Shown here in pieces: positions 1 through 8,643 of a stretch of 64,000 bases of DNA. The DNA comes from Brevundimonas goettingensis (GTDB lineage Bacteria; Pseudomonadota; Alphaproteobacteria; Caulobacterales; Caulobacteraceae), in contig NZ_CP062222.1 in assembly GCF_017487405.1 (NCBI RefSeq), positions 1,039,001-1,103,000 on the forward strand, in the 5' to 3' direction. How positions within the stretch are numbered: the stretch's first letter is position 1; the number at the start of each line of letters is the position of its first letter. A program made the translations under genes and the position numbers. The notes below the pieces were generated by a model. The model ran no database searches, had not been told where the DNA came from, and saw only the letters and a program-made list of their open reading frames with translations.

Positions 1-689
1 CCCTCGACGATCGGCACGTCGGCGCCGGTGTGGGCGATGACCAGCACCTTATCGACAGAGACCTTGGTCAGGGCCTCGTCGACATTGGCCTTGAGCGGGA
101 TGCGCTTGCCGGCGCGCAGGCCTTCGTCGGCGGTGATGACGACGGTCGAGCCGCAGTCCTCGATGCGGCCGGCGATACTGTCGGGGCTGAAGCCGCCGAA
201 GACGACCGAATGGATGGCGCCGATGCGGGCGCAGGCCAGCATGGCAACGGCGGCCGCCGGGATCATCGGCAGATAGATGGTGACGCGGTCGCCCTTCCGG
301 ACGCCCAGGTTCTTGAGCACATTTGCCATGCGGCAGACTTGGGCGTGCAGCTCCGCATAGGTGATGGCGCCCGAGACGGACGGGTCGTCGCCCTCGAAAA
401 TGATGGCCGTCTGGTCGGCGCGCTCGGCCAGGTGCCGGTCGATGCAGTTGTACGCGACGTTCAGCACGCCATCGGCGAACCAGTGGATGTGGAAATCGTC
501 CTTGGCGAACGACACGTCCTTGATCTTCGTTGGCGCCTTGACCCAGTCCAGACGCTTCGCCGCCTCGGCCCAGAAGGCGTCCGGCGCAGCCTGCGCCGCG
601 ACCCGCGCCGCCTCATAGCCCGCCCGATCCATATGCGCCTTCGCCGCCCATTCGGCGGGCACGGGGTAGAATTCGGTTTCGGTAGTCAT
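1..689 (-). CDS. acs: Acetyl-CoA synthetase, N-terminal part (runs off the window)
   Basis: The minus strand encodes about 229 residues beginning [20 protein letters not shown], the start of an AMP-forming acetate-CoA ligase, which activates acetate to acetyl-CoA through acetyl-AMP in the cytoplasm. Seen directly: [19 protein letters not shown] and [20 protein letters not shown], both typical of the Acs N-terminal domain; the phosphate-binding loop and the C-terminal swivel domain lie beyond position 1. The ATG at 689 is preceded by a GAGGCGA-like ribosome site. It is transcribed away from the operon starting at 1009. Family assignment is firm; propionyl-CoA synthetase is less likely. Confidence 0.93.
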   Translation of the reverse strand, partial: MTTETEFYPVPAEWAAKAHMDRAGYEAARVAAQAAPDAFWAEAAKRLDWVKAPTKIKDVSFAKDDFHIHWFADGVLNVAYNCIDRHLAERADQTAIIFEGDDPSVSGAITYAELHAQVCRMANVLKNLGVRKGDRVTIYLPMIPAAAVAMLACARIGAIHSVVFGGFSPDSIAGRIEDCGSTVVITADEGLRAGKRIPLKANVDEALTKVSVDKVLVIAHTGADVPIVE

Positions 690-891
690 CAGCGTCGCCT
701 CGGGTCTCGGTTTCTGCGTGGGCCGTAGGCCCGGAGCGGTTGATTTCCGCCGCCCGCACCGAACATCAAGCCCCGGCCCGGGTCCAGTCCCGCATCGGGC
801 GGCAGGGACGATTTGCACCCCGGACAGTGTCGCGAATCTGACCCGGTCGGGACGAGTTTCTTTTCCGGCGGGGTTTCGGGTTTGTGCGGAC

Positions 892-920
892 TTGTTCGAG
901 GGGCGGGAGTGACCCTAGAG
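892..920 (+). promoter_or_regulatory. Candidate promoter of the pseudokinase-GTPase-SEDS-PBP operon
   Basis: The 319-base gap between acs and the operon (690-1008) holds no convincing gene. TTGTTC at 892-897 and CTAGAG at 915-920 are separated by 17 bases and resemble a housekeeping -35/-10 pair, which would give a leader of about 80 bases before the ATG at 1009. This is a pattern match by eye only. Confidence 0.35.
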
Positions 921-1008
921 TGTGCTCAGGCATGGGGGCGCCAGTAAACACGGACAGGGCAGGGGCGACGGTTCGTCCCGTGTCAGGCCTGTTCGCGGCG
1001 GAGCTGTA

Positions 1009-2946
1009 ATGACGTCGGATCGACGCCAGACCGTGCTGAAGCTGGTTTCAGCGAACCGCGCCCAATCCGTCGGTGACGTCTGGACGCACGAGGCCGCCGA
1101 CGAGCGCGTGCGTCTCTACTGGCCGGCCGGGATTCTGGTGCGCAGCGAGACTGGCGAACCGGTGATCGCCAATCCCGACTGGGCCGAAGCCTATGAGGCC
1201 GGGCGGCGCGCCTTCCTGGCCCAGGCGACGGCTCTGGCGAGCCTGTCCCATCCGAATGTGGGGACGATCCGGACCATCTCCGATCTCGACGACCTGGCGG
1301 TGGTGCGGACGACACCGATGGGCGTCAGTCTCGCCGCACGACTCGGTGGCGGGGCGGTGGTCCGGCCCAAGGCGGTGCTGGCCCTCGCCGCTGATCTGGC
1401 CGCGGGGCTGGAGGCCATTCACGCCCGGGGGCAGCTGCATCTGAACCTCGCGCCCAATAGCATCGGCGTCGGGACGGGGCGGGCGGTGCTGTACGACCCT
1501 TCCGTCGACCGGCGGCGGTTCATCCCTCTCGTCCGGCGTCTCGACGGCCTGTTCCGGCCGGGCCTGGCGCCGTTCGAGGCCCAGGACGCGACCGAGAGCG
1601 CGCCCCTGGTTCCCGCGACCGACCTCTATGGCCTGTGCGCCGTCCTCTATCGAGTGATCACGGGACGCGATGCGCCCGACTGGTTCGGCTGGACCGACGA
1701 GACCCGACTGTCGGCCCGTCCGGAGGCCGCCGACTATCCGACCGCCTTCATCGCCGCCGTCGAGACGGGGCTGTCGCGCAACGCCGCCGACCGGTTCGCC
1801 ACCGTCGGTGACTGGCGCGCGGTCGCGGGACTGGCGGAGGCGCCGCCGCTGGAGGGGCGGGTCTGGTTCGATGCGGTGGAGGATCTGAACGTCCCGCCGA
1901 CCCCGCCCGACGATCTGGCTCTGGCTCCGCCGCCCGTGAAGCCCGACCCCGCGCCGGTGGTCGAGGACCTGGGCGCGCTCCGGCCCACGCCGACGCCGGA
2001 GATGCTGTCCTACAAGTTCGGCTCGATCCCATCCGGCGGCAAGCCCGGGCACAGGGTCGGGCGGAACCGGGCGATCGGCGTCGGGGTGATGGCCGCCGCC
2101 GCGGGTCTGGTCGCCGTCATGGCCTTCGCGGGCGGCAGATTCAGCGGCGCGCGGCCGGGCACGGGTCCCGCAGATGCCGAAGCCGAGGCCGTCTCTGCTC
2201 GGCGCGAACCGCCCAAGGCGCCGGACGGCTGTTCCTGGACCGAGGGCGAGGACGAAAGCGACCTGACCCTGCGCTGCGGCTCGGGCGAGGGGCAGGTGGT
2301 TGATCGCGGGACGCTCAGGCCCGGCGACGTGGCCGATGCGACCGCGGGCCAGTCCGCCGCCATGACCCGGCTCGGCGCCTTCTATCTGAGGGACACGCCC
2401 GGGCGCGACGAACAGGCCGGGCTGGAGTGGCTGCGCCGCGCGGCCTCGGCCGGCGAGACCTCGGCCATGCTCGACCTCGGCGACTTCTATGAGGTCTCGG
2501 CGGGGGAGGAGAGCGGCTCGCCGGCGGTCCTGCGCCAGAGCCTGGACTGGTACCGGATGGTCAATGCGCCGGCTGCTGAGGGATCCTCGGCTCGCATCCC
2601 GTCGCCCGATCAGATCCGTCTCGCCGACGAGGGGGCGCTGCGCATCGAGGCGCGGCTGGTCCAGGCCCGCGACGGCGCCTTCGCCGGCTGCTGGCGCTCT
2701 GGCGAGATCACGGCGCGGCTGACGATCAAGGACGACCGCTTCGCCTTCGCTGTGGGAGACGGGGAGCCCGCTGTCGGCCAGATCGCCGAGCCGCGCGAGG
2801 ACGACCGGCTGTTGGTCACCCTCGACGGGCCGAAGTTGATGACCGGCCAGCGCTACCTGCTGACCCGCGACGGGGACGAACTGGTCGAGCGGCGTCTGGA
2901 CGTGGCCAATTCGGTGGAAAGGTGGACCGCATGTTCCGCCGACTGA
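1009..2946 (+). CDS. Membrane-anchored Ser/Thr kinase-like protein (pseudokinase) with extracytoplasmic Sel1-like domain
   Basis: A 645-residue protein. Residues ~1-290 have a protein-kinase outline, but the catalytic motifs are degenerate: the HRD loop reads LHLNLAPNSIGV (Asp to Asn, Lys to Ala), the DFG position reads YDP, and no glycine-rich loop or clear beta-3 lysine is seen. The APE region survives as GLAPFEA. A proline-rich linker (~290-340) leads to one transmembrane helix (~354-376), then a C-terminal part with a C-W...C element and Sel1-like helices. Start at ATG 1009 is favoured by GGAG at 1000-1003; an upstream in-frame start at 922 has no support. The end overlaps the next gene by 16 bases. 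Inferred role: cytosolic sensor or scaffold of the operon. Active kinase chemistry is doubtful. Confidence 0.72.
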   Translation: MTSDRRQTVLKLVSANRAQSVGDVWTHEAADERVRLYWPAGILVRSETGEPVIANPDWAEAYEAGRRAFLAQATALASLSHPNVGTIRTISDLDDLAVVRTTPMGVSLAARLGGGAVVRPKAVLALAADLAAGLEAIHARGQLHLNLAPNSIGVGTGRAVLYDPSVDRRRFIPLVRRLDGLFRPGLAPFEAQDATESAPLVPATDLYGLCAVLYRVITGRDAPDWFGWTDETRLSARPEAADYPTAFIAAVETGLSRNAADRFATVGDWRAVAGLAEAPPLEGRVWFDAVEDLNVPPTPPDDLALAPPPVKPDPAPVVEDLGALRPTPTPEMLSYKFGSIPSGGKPGHRVGRNRAIGVGVMAAAAGLVAVMAFAGGRFSGARPGTGPADAEAEAVSARREPPKAPDGCSWTEGEDESDLTLRCGSGEGQVVDRGTLRPGDVADATAGQSAAMTRLGAFYLRDTPGRDEQAGLEWLRRAASAGETSAMLDLGDFYEVSAGEESGSPAVLRQSLDWYRMVNAPAAEGSSARIPSPDQIRLADEGALRIEARLVQARDGAFAGCWRSGEITARLTIKDDRFAFAVGDGEPAVGQIAEPREDDRLLVTLDGPKLMTGQRYLLTRDGDELVERRLDVANSVERWTACSAD

Positions 2947-4250
2947 TCCCTGTTTTGGTTCTCTTGGCGGCGGCCCCGGGCGTGTCGCGGGCCCAGATGG
3001 CCGGCGGGCTGCGGCTGGAGAGCGTGGAGACCTGCGCCCAACTGACGACCTTCACCGCCCGCAACCCCGGCTTTGACGGCGCCATGATCGCGGCCAAGCG
3101 CGAGGCCCTGGGCGGCTGCGCGCCCCCGCCGCCCCGGATCACGCCCAGACCCGCGCCCGCACGAGCCGCCCCGGCGCCCCGCGTCCGGCCCCACGCCCCC
3201 AACCCGCCCATCGCGCGGACTGTGCCGACGCCCGCGCCCGCTCCGCCGCCGGCTCCGACTCCCGTCCCGGTACGTCCGCCGCCCGCCCCGCGTCCGCTCC
3301 CCTCGACCATCACGCCCCGGCTGAACGCCCCCACCTCGACCCCGCGCCTGAACACCACCGTCAGTCCGACGGTCGGGCTGAACCTTGCCCCGGTGGACGC
3401 CTCGGAAAGCCTGTCCGCCGCTATCCAGGCCCGGGTCCAGGCGCCGATCGTGGCCGCGGCGGCTGCGCCCGAGCCGGAGCCGGTCGCGACCCTGCCGCCG
3501 TCCGCTCCCTCCGGCTGCCGTTGGGCCAGCGTCGCCGACGCCGTGCTCGAATGCGGGGAGGGCTCGGGCTGGCGGGTCGTGGAGGGGGCCAACATCACGC
3601 CCGACACCGTCGATGCGGCCGCGCGCGGCGACGCCCTGGCGATGGCCAATCTGGGCTATTTCTACGAGGTTCAGCCTGCGCCCATCGGCGACCGCGCCGA
3701 GGCCATCCGCCAGTATCGCGGCGCGGCCGACCGGGGCGTGGCGGCGGCCCAGTACAACCTGGCGCTCCTCTATGACGCCGGCGTCCCTGGGGAGGTCCAG
3801 CCCGATCCCGATCAGGCCTATCCGCTGTTCCGCAAGGCCGCCGAGGCCGGGATCGTCCCCGCCATGGGCCGTCTGGGCGAATATCTCTATCAGGGCTGGG
3901 GCGGCGCCCCGCGCGACGACCGCGAGGCCCGGCTCTGGCTGGAGCGCGCGGGCGACGGCGGCGACCCGCGCGTCCAGTACTACCTCGCCCTCTTCCATCT
4001 GGACGGTCTGGCAGGCTTCAAACCCGACCCCATGGCCGCCGCCGCCCTGATGCTGACCTCGGCGCAAGGGGGAGATGCGCGGGCCATGTTCAGGACCGGA
4101 CAGAATTTTGAGCGCGGGCTCGGCGTCGGCCGGGATCTGGGCGAGGCGACGCGGTGGTACGCCCGGGCGGCCGAGGCCGGCGACCCCGACGCCCGAGCCC
4201 GTCTGGCCCAGCTTTCGACCCCCGTCATTCGCCCGATGGCGGGATGGTGA
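2931..4250 (+). CDS. Secreted Sel1-repeat protein with proline-rich linker
   Basis: A 439-residue protein with a Sec signal peptide (MFRRLIPVLVLLAAAPGVSRA, cleavage probably before Gln22), a short Cys-containing N-terminal segment, a long Pro/Ala-rich stretch (~65-170), then GCRW...LECGEG followed by at least four Sel1 repeats (for example AAQYNLALLYDAG, DPRVQYYLALFHLDG, DARAMFRTGQNFERG). Sel1 repeats form helical solenoids for protein-protein contact, so this is likely a periplasmic adaptor. The C-W...C element plus first repeat resembles the C-terminus of the preceding pseudokinase. ATG 2931 is chosen over GTG 2922 because GGAAAGG lies 8 bases upstream. A gap of 88 bases separates it from the next gene. 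Confidence 0.75.
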   Translation: MFRRLIPVLVLLAAAPGVSRAQMAGGLRLESVETCAQLTTFTARNPGFDGAMIAAKREALGGCAPPPPRITPRPAPARAAPAPRVRPHAPNPPIARTVPTPAPAPPPAPTPVPVRPPPAPRPLPSTITPRLNAPTSTPRLNTTVSPTVGLNLAPVDASESLSAAIQARVQAPIVAAAAAPEPEPVATLPPSAPSGCRWASVADAVLECGEGSGWRVVEGANITPDTVDAAARGDALAMANLGYFYEVQPAPIGDRAEAIRQYRGAADRGVAAAQYNLALLYDAGVPGEVQPDPDQAYPLFRKAAEAGIVPAMGRLGEYLYQGWGGAPRDDREARLWLERAGDGGDPRVQYYLALFHLDGLAGFKPDPMAAAALMLTSAQGGDARAMFRTGQNFERGLGVGRDLGEATRWYARAAEAGDPDARARLAQLSTPVIRPMAGW

Positions 4251-4338
4251 ACGGTGACGGAAACTGGCCTTCTTTCTGTCTTCTCGTTCACGTGTGTTCG
4301 GGCCGGAATCGTATAGGCATAGGGATCGGGAGCAGGAA

Positions 4339-4878
4339 ATGGCGACAGCCCAGGATGACGGCCTCGACCAGGTCCGGCGTGATCTGATCGATCTGGTTTT
4401 GCGAGAAGCGGGCGGGCGCGTGGCAGCCGACCCGAAGTCTCCGGTCGCCCAGCTGCTGGCGGGCATCGTCCGGCGCGAGATGGCCGGCGCGGTCGAGGAA
4501 CTGCGTCACGGCGGCGCCGTCATCGACAGCGAGGCCCTGGCCGACGCCATCGCCCGGCGCATGGGGACAGACCCGCGCGGGGCGGCGGATTTCCGTTCCG
4601 GTTCGACGCCCTCCGCCCCGAACCGCACGCGCGACATCATCCTGATCGGGGTCGCCGCCCTGCTGGCGGTGGCCATCTTCCTCGGCGGCTTCGCGTTGGG
4701 CGGAGGGCTGGAGAAACTGCAGCCGGCGCCGGCGGCGGTCCCGACGACCGTCCTGACCGATCCCAACGCCTTGCCGCCCACGACCACGGACGGGCTGACA
4801 CCCTCAACCTCCACCGCTCCGGCCACCGGCGCGGCCACCACCGGTATGGCGACCCAACTGCAGGAGCGGCCCCGGTGA
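4339..4878 (+). CDS. Small bitopic membrane protein of unknown function
   Basis: 179 residues: an acidic, helical cytosolic part (1-98), one transmembrane helix (~99-121, IILIGVAALLAVAIFLGGFA) and a Pro/Thr/Ser-rich periplasmic tail. No known family is recognised. ATG 4339 is preceded by GGGAG at 4328-4332; a GTG at 4294 would add 15 residues without a better ribosome site. The stop overlaps the next start by 4 bases (GTGA), indicating translational coupling. A weak -10-like TATAGG at 4312-4317 could give a secondary promoter. Its place beside a GTPase-partner gene suggests that it anchors cytosolic partners to the membrane (inference). Confidence 0.65.
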   Translation: MATAQDDGLDQVRRDLIDLVLREAGGRVAADPKSPVAQLLAGIVRREMAGAVEELRHGGAVIDSEALADAIARRMGTDPRGAADFRSGSTPSAPNRTRDIILIGVAALLAVAIFLGGFALGGGLEKLQPAPAAVPTTVLTDPNALPPTTTDGLTPSTSTAPATGAATTGMATQLQERPR

Positions 4879-6446
4879 GCCAGACGGCCCGGGCGACGAC
4901 CTTGGCGACGGCGGTCCTCGGCCCGGTCGAGAACGGCCGGGGCTACACCATCCTCGCCCAGTCGTCGGACCGTCCCGAGGTCGTGGCGACCGAGGGGATG
5001 CTGCGTCACTTCAGTCTGGCTCTCGCGGGCTGGGCCGACCGGCAGCCGTCGGACTGCGTGGTCATGTTTCCGCTGGACGCCTCGGGCGACATGTTCGCCG
5101 TGGCCCGCGTCGCCTTCCTCGGCGAGGCCGATCTGGGTACGGTGGCGATGGCCCATGTGGTTATCGTTCCGTCGGCGGCCATGCGGGCGCTGGACTGGCG
5201 CGCGCACAGGCTGCTGGCCCGGATCCCGGCCCCGACGGGCGAGGACGACCTGAGCTTCGCCGATGCCCCGCTGAGTCTGGATCTCGACGCCCTCGCCCGC
5301 GCCGAAGCGGGGCCGCGTCTCGCCTCCTTCGGCCTGGAGTGGGTCGATCAGGACATCGCCGTCGGCGCCGCCAGTCCCGAGGCCGTCCTTGTCGGCGCGG
5401 TCGAGGGCATGGACCCGCCCGAACAGCGTGCGCGGATCACCGGCTGGGCCACCTCCGGCGCCTTCACCCGCTCGGGCGCCTTCGATCCGGACGAGGCCTT
5501 CCGCCTGATCGTGCGTGGAGCCGGGGAGGGCGAGCCGCCCGCGAAATCCGCGCGTCACGCGGGCCGCCTGACCCAGGGCCAGATCGCCTCCCTGACACCC
5601 GCTGCCACGCCCGCCGCCCCGCCGCCCGCCTGGCGGGTCTGGACCGAGGTCGAGGGCGTCGTCCGCGCCACCGCCACCGGCCGGGATCTGGACTGGCAGC
5701 CGCGTTATGCCGACCACGCGCCGGACGCCGTCGCGGCCATCGCTATTCTGGAAGCCTGCCTCGATCTCGATCCGGTGGGCCGCGCTGCCCTTCTGGCTGC
5801 CGTCGCCGATCAGTCCGACCGCGCCGCCGATGGTCCCGACCTGCTCAAGGGCGCCGCCATCGCCCTCGGCCGTCTGATGGAGCAGCCCGGCGAGGCCGAG
5901 GGCGCGGCCTGGTATCTGAACGACTATGTCGAAGCCAATGCCGACCGGCCCGCCGCCGTGGCGCTGGTCGCCGGTCTTGCCTTGCGCGAGGGCGTCCTGC
6001 CGTGGATGTCGGCCCAGTCGCTGGACCTGCTGGCCTTCGCGGGGCTGGCCGACGGTCTGGCGGCCGAGACGGCCTATCCGTTGGACAGCCTGCCCGCGGC
6101 GACCCGGCTGCGTTTGCTCAAGGCCGCGATCCAGCCCGCCGGGGCGGCCGAACGGCGCCGGTTGACGGTGCGGCTGATCGGTCTGTGTCTGCCGGAACCG
6201 GGCGCCGGAAAGGTCTGCGCACAGGCGGTCGCCAGCCTGCTGGCCCTGCCGCCGGGCGCCGATGACGCGGCTCTGGCGACCCCGGCCGTCTATGATCTGC
6301 TCAAGGCCGGCGGCCCCGCCGTCCGCGCCGCCTATGCCGGGCGGGTGCTCTCGCCGATCCTGAGAAACGACATCCAGATGCCGAAACAAGCCTATGTTAC
6401 GGCGCTGAAAACGGCGCTCCACGCGGTGAACGGAGGCGGACGCTGA
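4875..6446 (+). CDS. Cytosolic protein of unknown function, candidate GTPase partner
   Basis: 523 residues without signal peptide or transmembrane helix. The N-terminal ~150 residues look like a mixed alpha/beta domain (MFAVARVAFLGEADLGTVAMAHVVIV). A Pro/Ala linker near 225-250 leads to an all-helical C-terminal half that may be a solenoid. The gene immediately precedes a GTPase gene, stop and start sharing one base (TGATG at 6444-6448). The N-terminus faintly recalls GTPase-associated (GAP1-type) proteins of bacterial conflict modules, but I cannot confirm this. GTG at 4875 is chosen because GGAG lies 8 bases upstream and it overlaps the previous stop by four bases. Confidence 0.62.
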   Translation: MSQTARATTLATAVLGPVENGRGYTILAQSSDRPEVVATEGMLRHFSLALAGWADRQPSDCVVMFPLDASGDMFAVARVAFLGEADLGTVAMAHVVIVPSAAMRALDWRAHRLLARIPAPTGEDDLSFADAPLSLDLDALARAEAGPRLASFGLEWVDQDIAVGAASPEAVLVGAVEGMDPPEQRARITGWATSGAFTRSGAFDPDEAFRLIVRGAGEGEPPAKSARHAGRLTQGQIASLTPAATPAAPPPAWRVWTEVEGVVRATATGRDLDWQPRYADHAPDAVAAIAILEACLDLDPVGRAALLAAVADQSDRAADGPDLLKGAAIALGRLMEQPGEAEGAAWYLNDYVEANADRPAAVALVAGLALREGVLPWMSAQSLDLLAFAGLADGLAAETAYPLDSLPAATRLRLLKAAIQPAGAAERRRLTVRLIGLCLPEPGAGKVCAQAVASLLALPPGADDAALATPAVYDLLKAGGPAVRAAYAGRVLSPILRNDIQMPKQAYVTALKTALHAVNGGGR

Positions 6447-8002
6447 TGGCCGACAAGACCTGTCCGATCCACTTCATCTCCTATCCGGAACAGCTCGACG
6501 AATGCCCCTATTGCGTCGAGGTCCGGCGCGAGGAGGCGGCCAAGCCGCGCCCGCCCGAGGCCCCGGCGTCCGGCGAGGACCAGACCGCGCTTCTGGCCGG
6601 GATCGACGCCCTGGCGGCGGTCGGGGCCGAGGCCGCACCGGCGCCGGCCGCCCTCACGCCTGCCACGACGGATATGGTCGTGGTCCCGACCTTCGACAGC
6701 GCCCCCGGTGGCGATACCGTCGTCCTCGAGGCCGTGGTGGTCGAGACCGCCGAAGCCGCACCGGCCGACCCCGTCGCCGACCCGCTGGCCGACCCGGCCA
6801 AGGTCGCCGTCCGACCGCCGCCGCGTCGTCCCGCGCGCGGTCTGGCCGGGGTGCCCGAGCACGACCAGCCGGTCTCCGAAAACCTGCTCAACAGCTGGAA
6901 AAACGCCAACCAGAATGTGGTGGTGCTGCTGGGCTTCGCCTCGGCGGGCAAGAGCTGGTTCCTGACCCGGCTGAAGCACAAGCTGTTCCACGATCCGTGG
7001 TTCCCGCTGCGGTCCGAGCCCGCCTTCGCCGACCAAGGGGCGCGGGTCAGCCGTTCGAACAACATCTCCTCGCACAGCTTCCTGCCGGTCGGCGGGGCAG
7101 AAGGGGCGCACGCGGACGACCTGTTCCACATCATCGACATGCCCGGCGAGCGGTTCGAGGGGGTGGCGGGCATCGACCTGTTCGGCCGCCGCGAGGAGCT
7201 GCTGGCGCTGCAGGTGTGCAAGTCGGTGATCATCGTCCTGCCCGCCGACGAGGTGCTGCTGGCCGAGCGCGCCGCCGAACGCTACGCCCTGTGGGAGGAC
7301 GACGTCCCGGGCAAGAGCCGCGTCCCGCGCGCCCAGCAGACGTTGGAGGCCCAGGCCCGTGAGCTGGCCAAATCCAACCCCCAGCTCGAGCGGTTCATCA
7401 AGACCCTGGGCCGGTTGCAGGACCTGCTGTCCCTGCTGGAGACCGGCGTCGACGTCGATGAGGTCATCGCCATGGGCCGCGACGGAGTCATCGCCCACGC
7501 CGCGACCGCCAAACGCCCGTCCAAGCCGGTCTTCATCGGCCTGGCCAAGGCTGACGTCATCAAGGACTACATCCGCGAGATACAGGACGCCTATGCCGAC
7601 GGCGTGCCGGACAAGCCGGTCAATCTGCTGCACCTGCTGTTCAAGGACGCCGAGGAAGACCTGCTGGCGCTGGAGAAGTTTGACGACGATCCCCTGTCGA
7701 CGGTGCGCCGGTTCCGGCGCGGGCTGGTCCAGTGCATGGAGGGCTTCCGCTGGTGCAAACTGGACTTCGTCACCGCCTTCGCCGAGTCCGAGGACCCGGC
7801 GCGCAGGAAGCGCGATCCCCTGCGCGTCGACTATTCCCGGCGCAGCTGGGGCGTGGTTCCGGTGATCCGCTGGATCCAGTGGGCCGGGCGGGGGCAGCAG
7901 CTGTCCAGCCAGGCCGACTGGGCCTTCATCTCCGCCGCCCGCGCCATCCGCCGCTTCCGTGACGACGGTCGCCTGACCCCGGTGAAGAGACGTAGCCTGT
8001 GA
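6446..8002 (+). CDS. GTPase with N-terminal zinc ribbon
   Basis: 518 residues. A CPIH...CPYC cluster (Cys6, His9, Cys20, Cys23) forms a probable zinc-binding N-terminus. An Ala/Pro/Val-rich linker follows, then a P-loop GTPase core: G1 GFASAGKS (~res 162-169), G3 DMPGE (~230-234) and a G4-like LAKADV (~365). No transmembrane segment is seen, so it should be cytosolic or peripherally membrane-bound. It is translationally coupled on both sides: one shared base with the upstream stop and a 4-base overlap with the downstream GTG. Large inserts between G3 and G4 are compatible with a helical domain. Inferred role: nucleotide-dependent switch for the membrane proteins encoded next to it. The exact GTPase family is unknown. 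Confidence 0.72.
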   Translation: MADKTCPIHFISYPEQLDECPYCVEVRREEAAKPRPPEAPASGEDQTALLAGIDALAAVGAEAAPAPAALTPATTDMVVVPTFDSAPGGDTVVLEAVVVETAEAAPADPVADPLADPAKVAVRPPPRRPARGLAGVPEHDQPVSENLLNSWKNANQNVVVLLGFASAGKSWFLTRLKHKLFHDPWFPLRSEPAFADQGARVSRSNNISSHSFLPVGGAEGAHADDLFHIIDMPGERFEGVAGIDLFGRREELLALQVCKSVIIVLPADEVLLAERAAERYALWEDDVPGKSRVPRAQQTLEAQARELAKSNPQLERFIKTLGRLQDLLSLLETGVDVDEVIAMGRDGVIAHAATAKRPSKPVFIGLAKADVIKDYIREIQDAYADGVPDKPVNLLHLLFKDAEEDLLALEKFDDDPLSTVRRFRRGLVQCMEGFRWCKLDFVTAFAESEDPARRKRDPLRVDYSRRSWGVVPVIRWIQWAGRGQQLSSQADWAFISAARAIRRFRDDGRLTPVKRRSL

Positions 8003-8643
8003 CCGACGCTGCAGCCACCCCGACCCTGACCCAACGCCTGCGCCGCTGGCGCATGGACGGCATCGACATCGTCTTCGGCGAGGCCGACCAGAGGCCGGTC
8101 CAGGTGCTGGTCGCCGCCTTTGTGGTGATCTGGCTGATCGTCGCCGTCTGGCTGACCGGCTTCCCCTCGCCTTGGGGCGGGGAGCGCGGCGCCATGGTCA
8201 TCCCGGCGGGCGCCGAGAGCGACGAGGGCCTGGGCGCCGCGGCGGGCAACTCCGCCTTCCAGTGGGCCGAGTTCCTGCGCGGAGACGGGGAGGCTCCTGA
8301 GGGCCTGCCTCCGTTCCCGGCGGGTCCCGGGCAGGAGCGGGACTGGCTGGACCGCCACGTCTGCGGCCCCTTCTCCAAGGCCCAGTCCAACCCTGTCAGC
8401 CGTGCCGCCGTCGCCTATCGCATCAGTGAATCCAATGGTCTGTGCCAAGGTTTTGACAAGACGCTTGATCAGGCGCGGCTGGCCCGGACCTTCGGGGCGG
8501 GCGCCGGCGCGATCCTCGGCGGCCTGATCCTGGCCCTCTTGGCGGTCGGGATGGGGGTGGGTGTCTATGCCTTCGCCCGGGTCCGCGACGCCTATCGCCG
8601 CCTTTATGTCTCGCATCACCGGCCGGATCCGGAGAGCCGATGA
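7999..8643 (+). CDS. Two-TM membrane protein of unknown function
   Basis: 214 residues with a short cytosolic N-terminus, TM1 at ~35-55 (VQVLVAAFVVIWLIVAVWLT), a periplasmic loop of ~110 residues containing two cysteines (HVCGPF and GLCQGF, possible disulfide) and TM2 at ~165-188, followed by a basic C-tail. No family recognised. GTG start at 7999 overlaps the GTPase stop by four bases, and its own stop overlaps the SEDS-like ATG by four bases. Position between the GTPase and the SEDS-like protein suggests a membrane linker between them (inference). Confidence 0.65.
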   Translation: MTDAAATPTLTQRLRRWRMDGIDIVFGEADQRPVQVLVAAFVVIWLIVAVWLTGFPSPWGGERGAMVIPAGAESDEGLGAAAGNSAFQWAEFLRGDGEAPEGLPPFPAGPGQERDWLDRHVCGPFSKAQSNPVSRAAVAYRISESNGLCQGFDKTLDQARLARTFGAGAGAILGGLILALLAVGMGVGVYAFARVRDAYRRLYVSHHRPDPESR

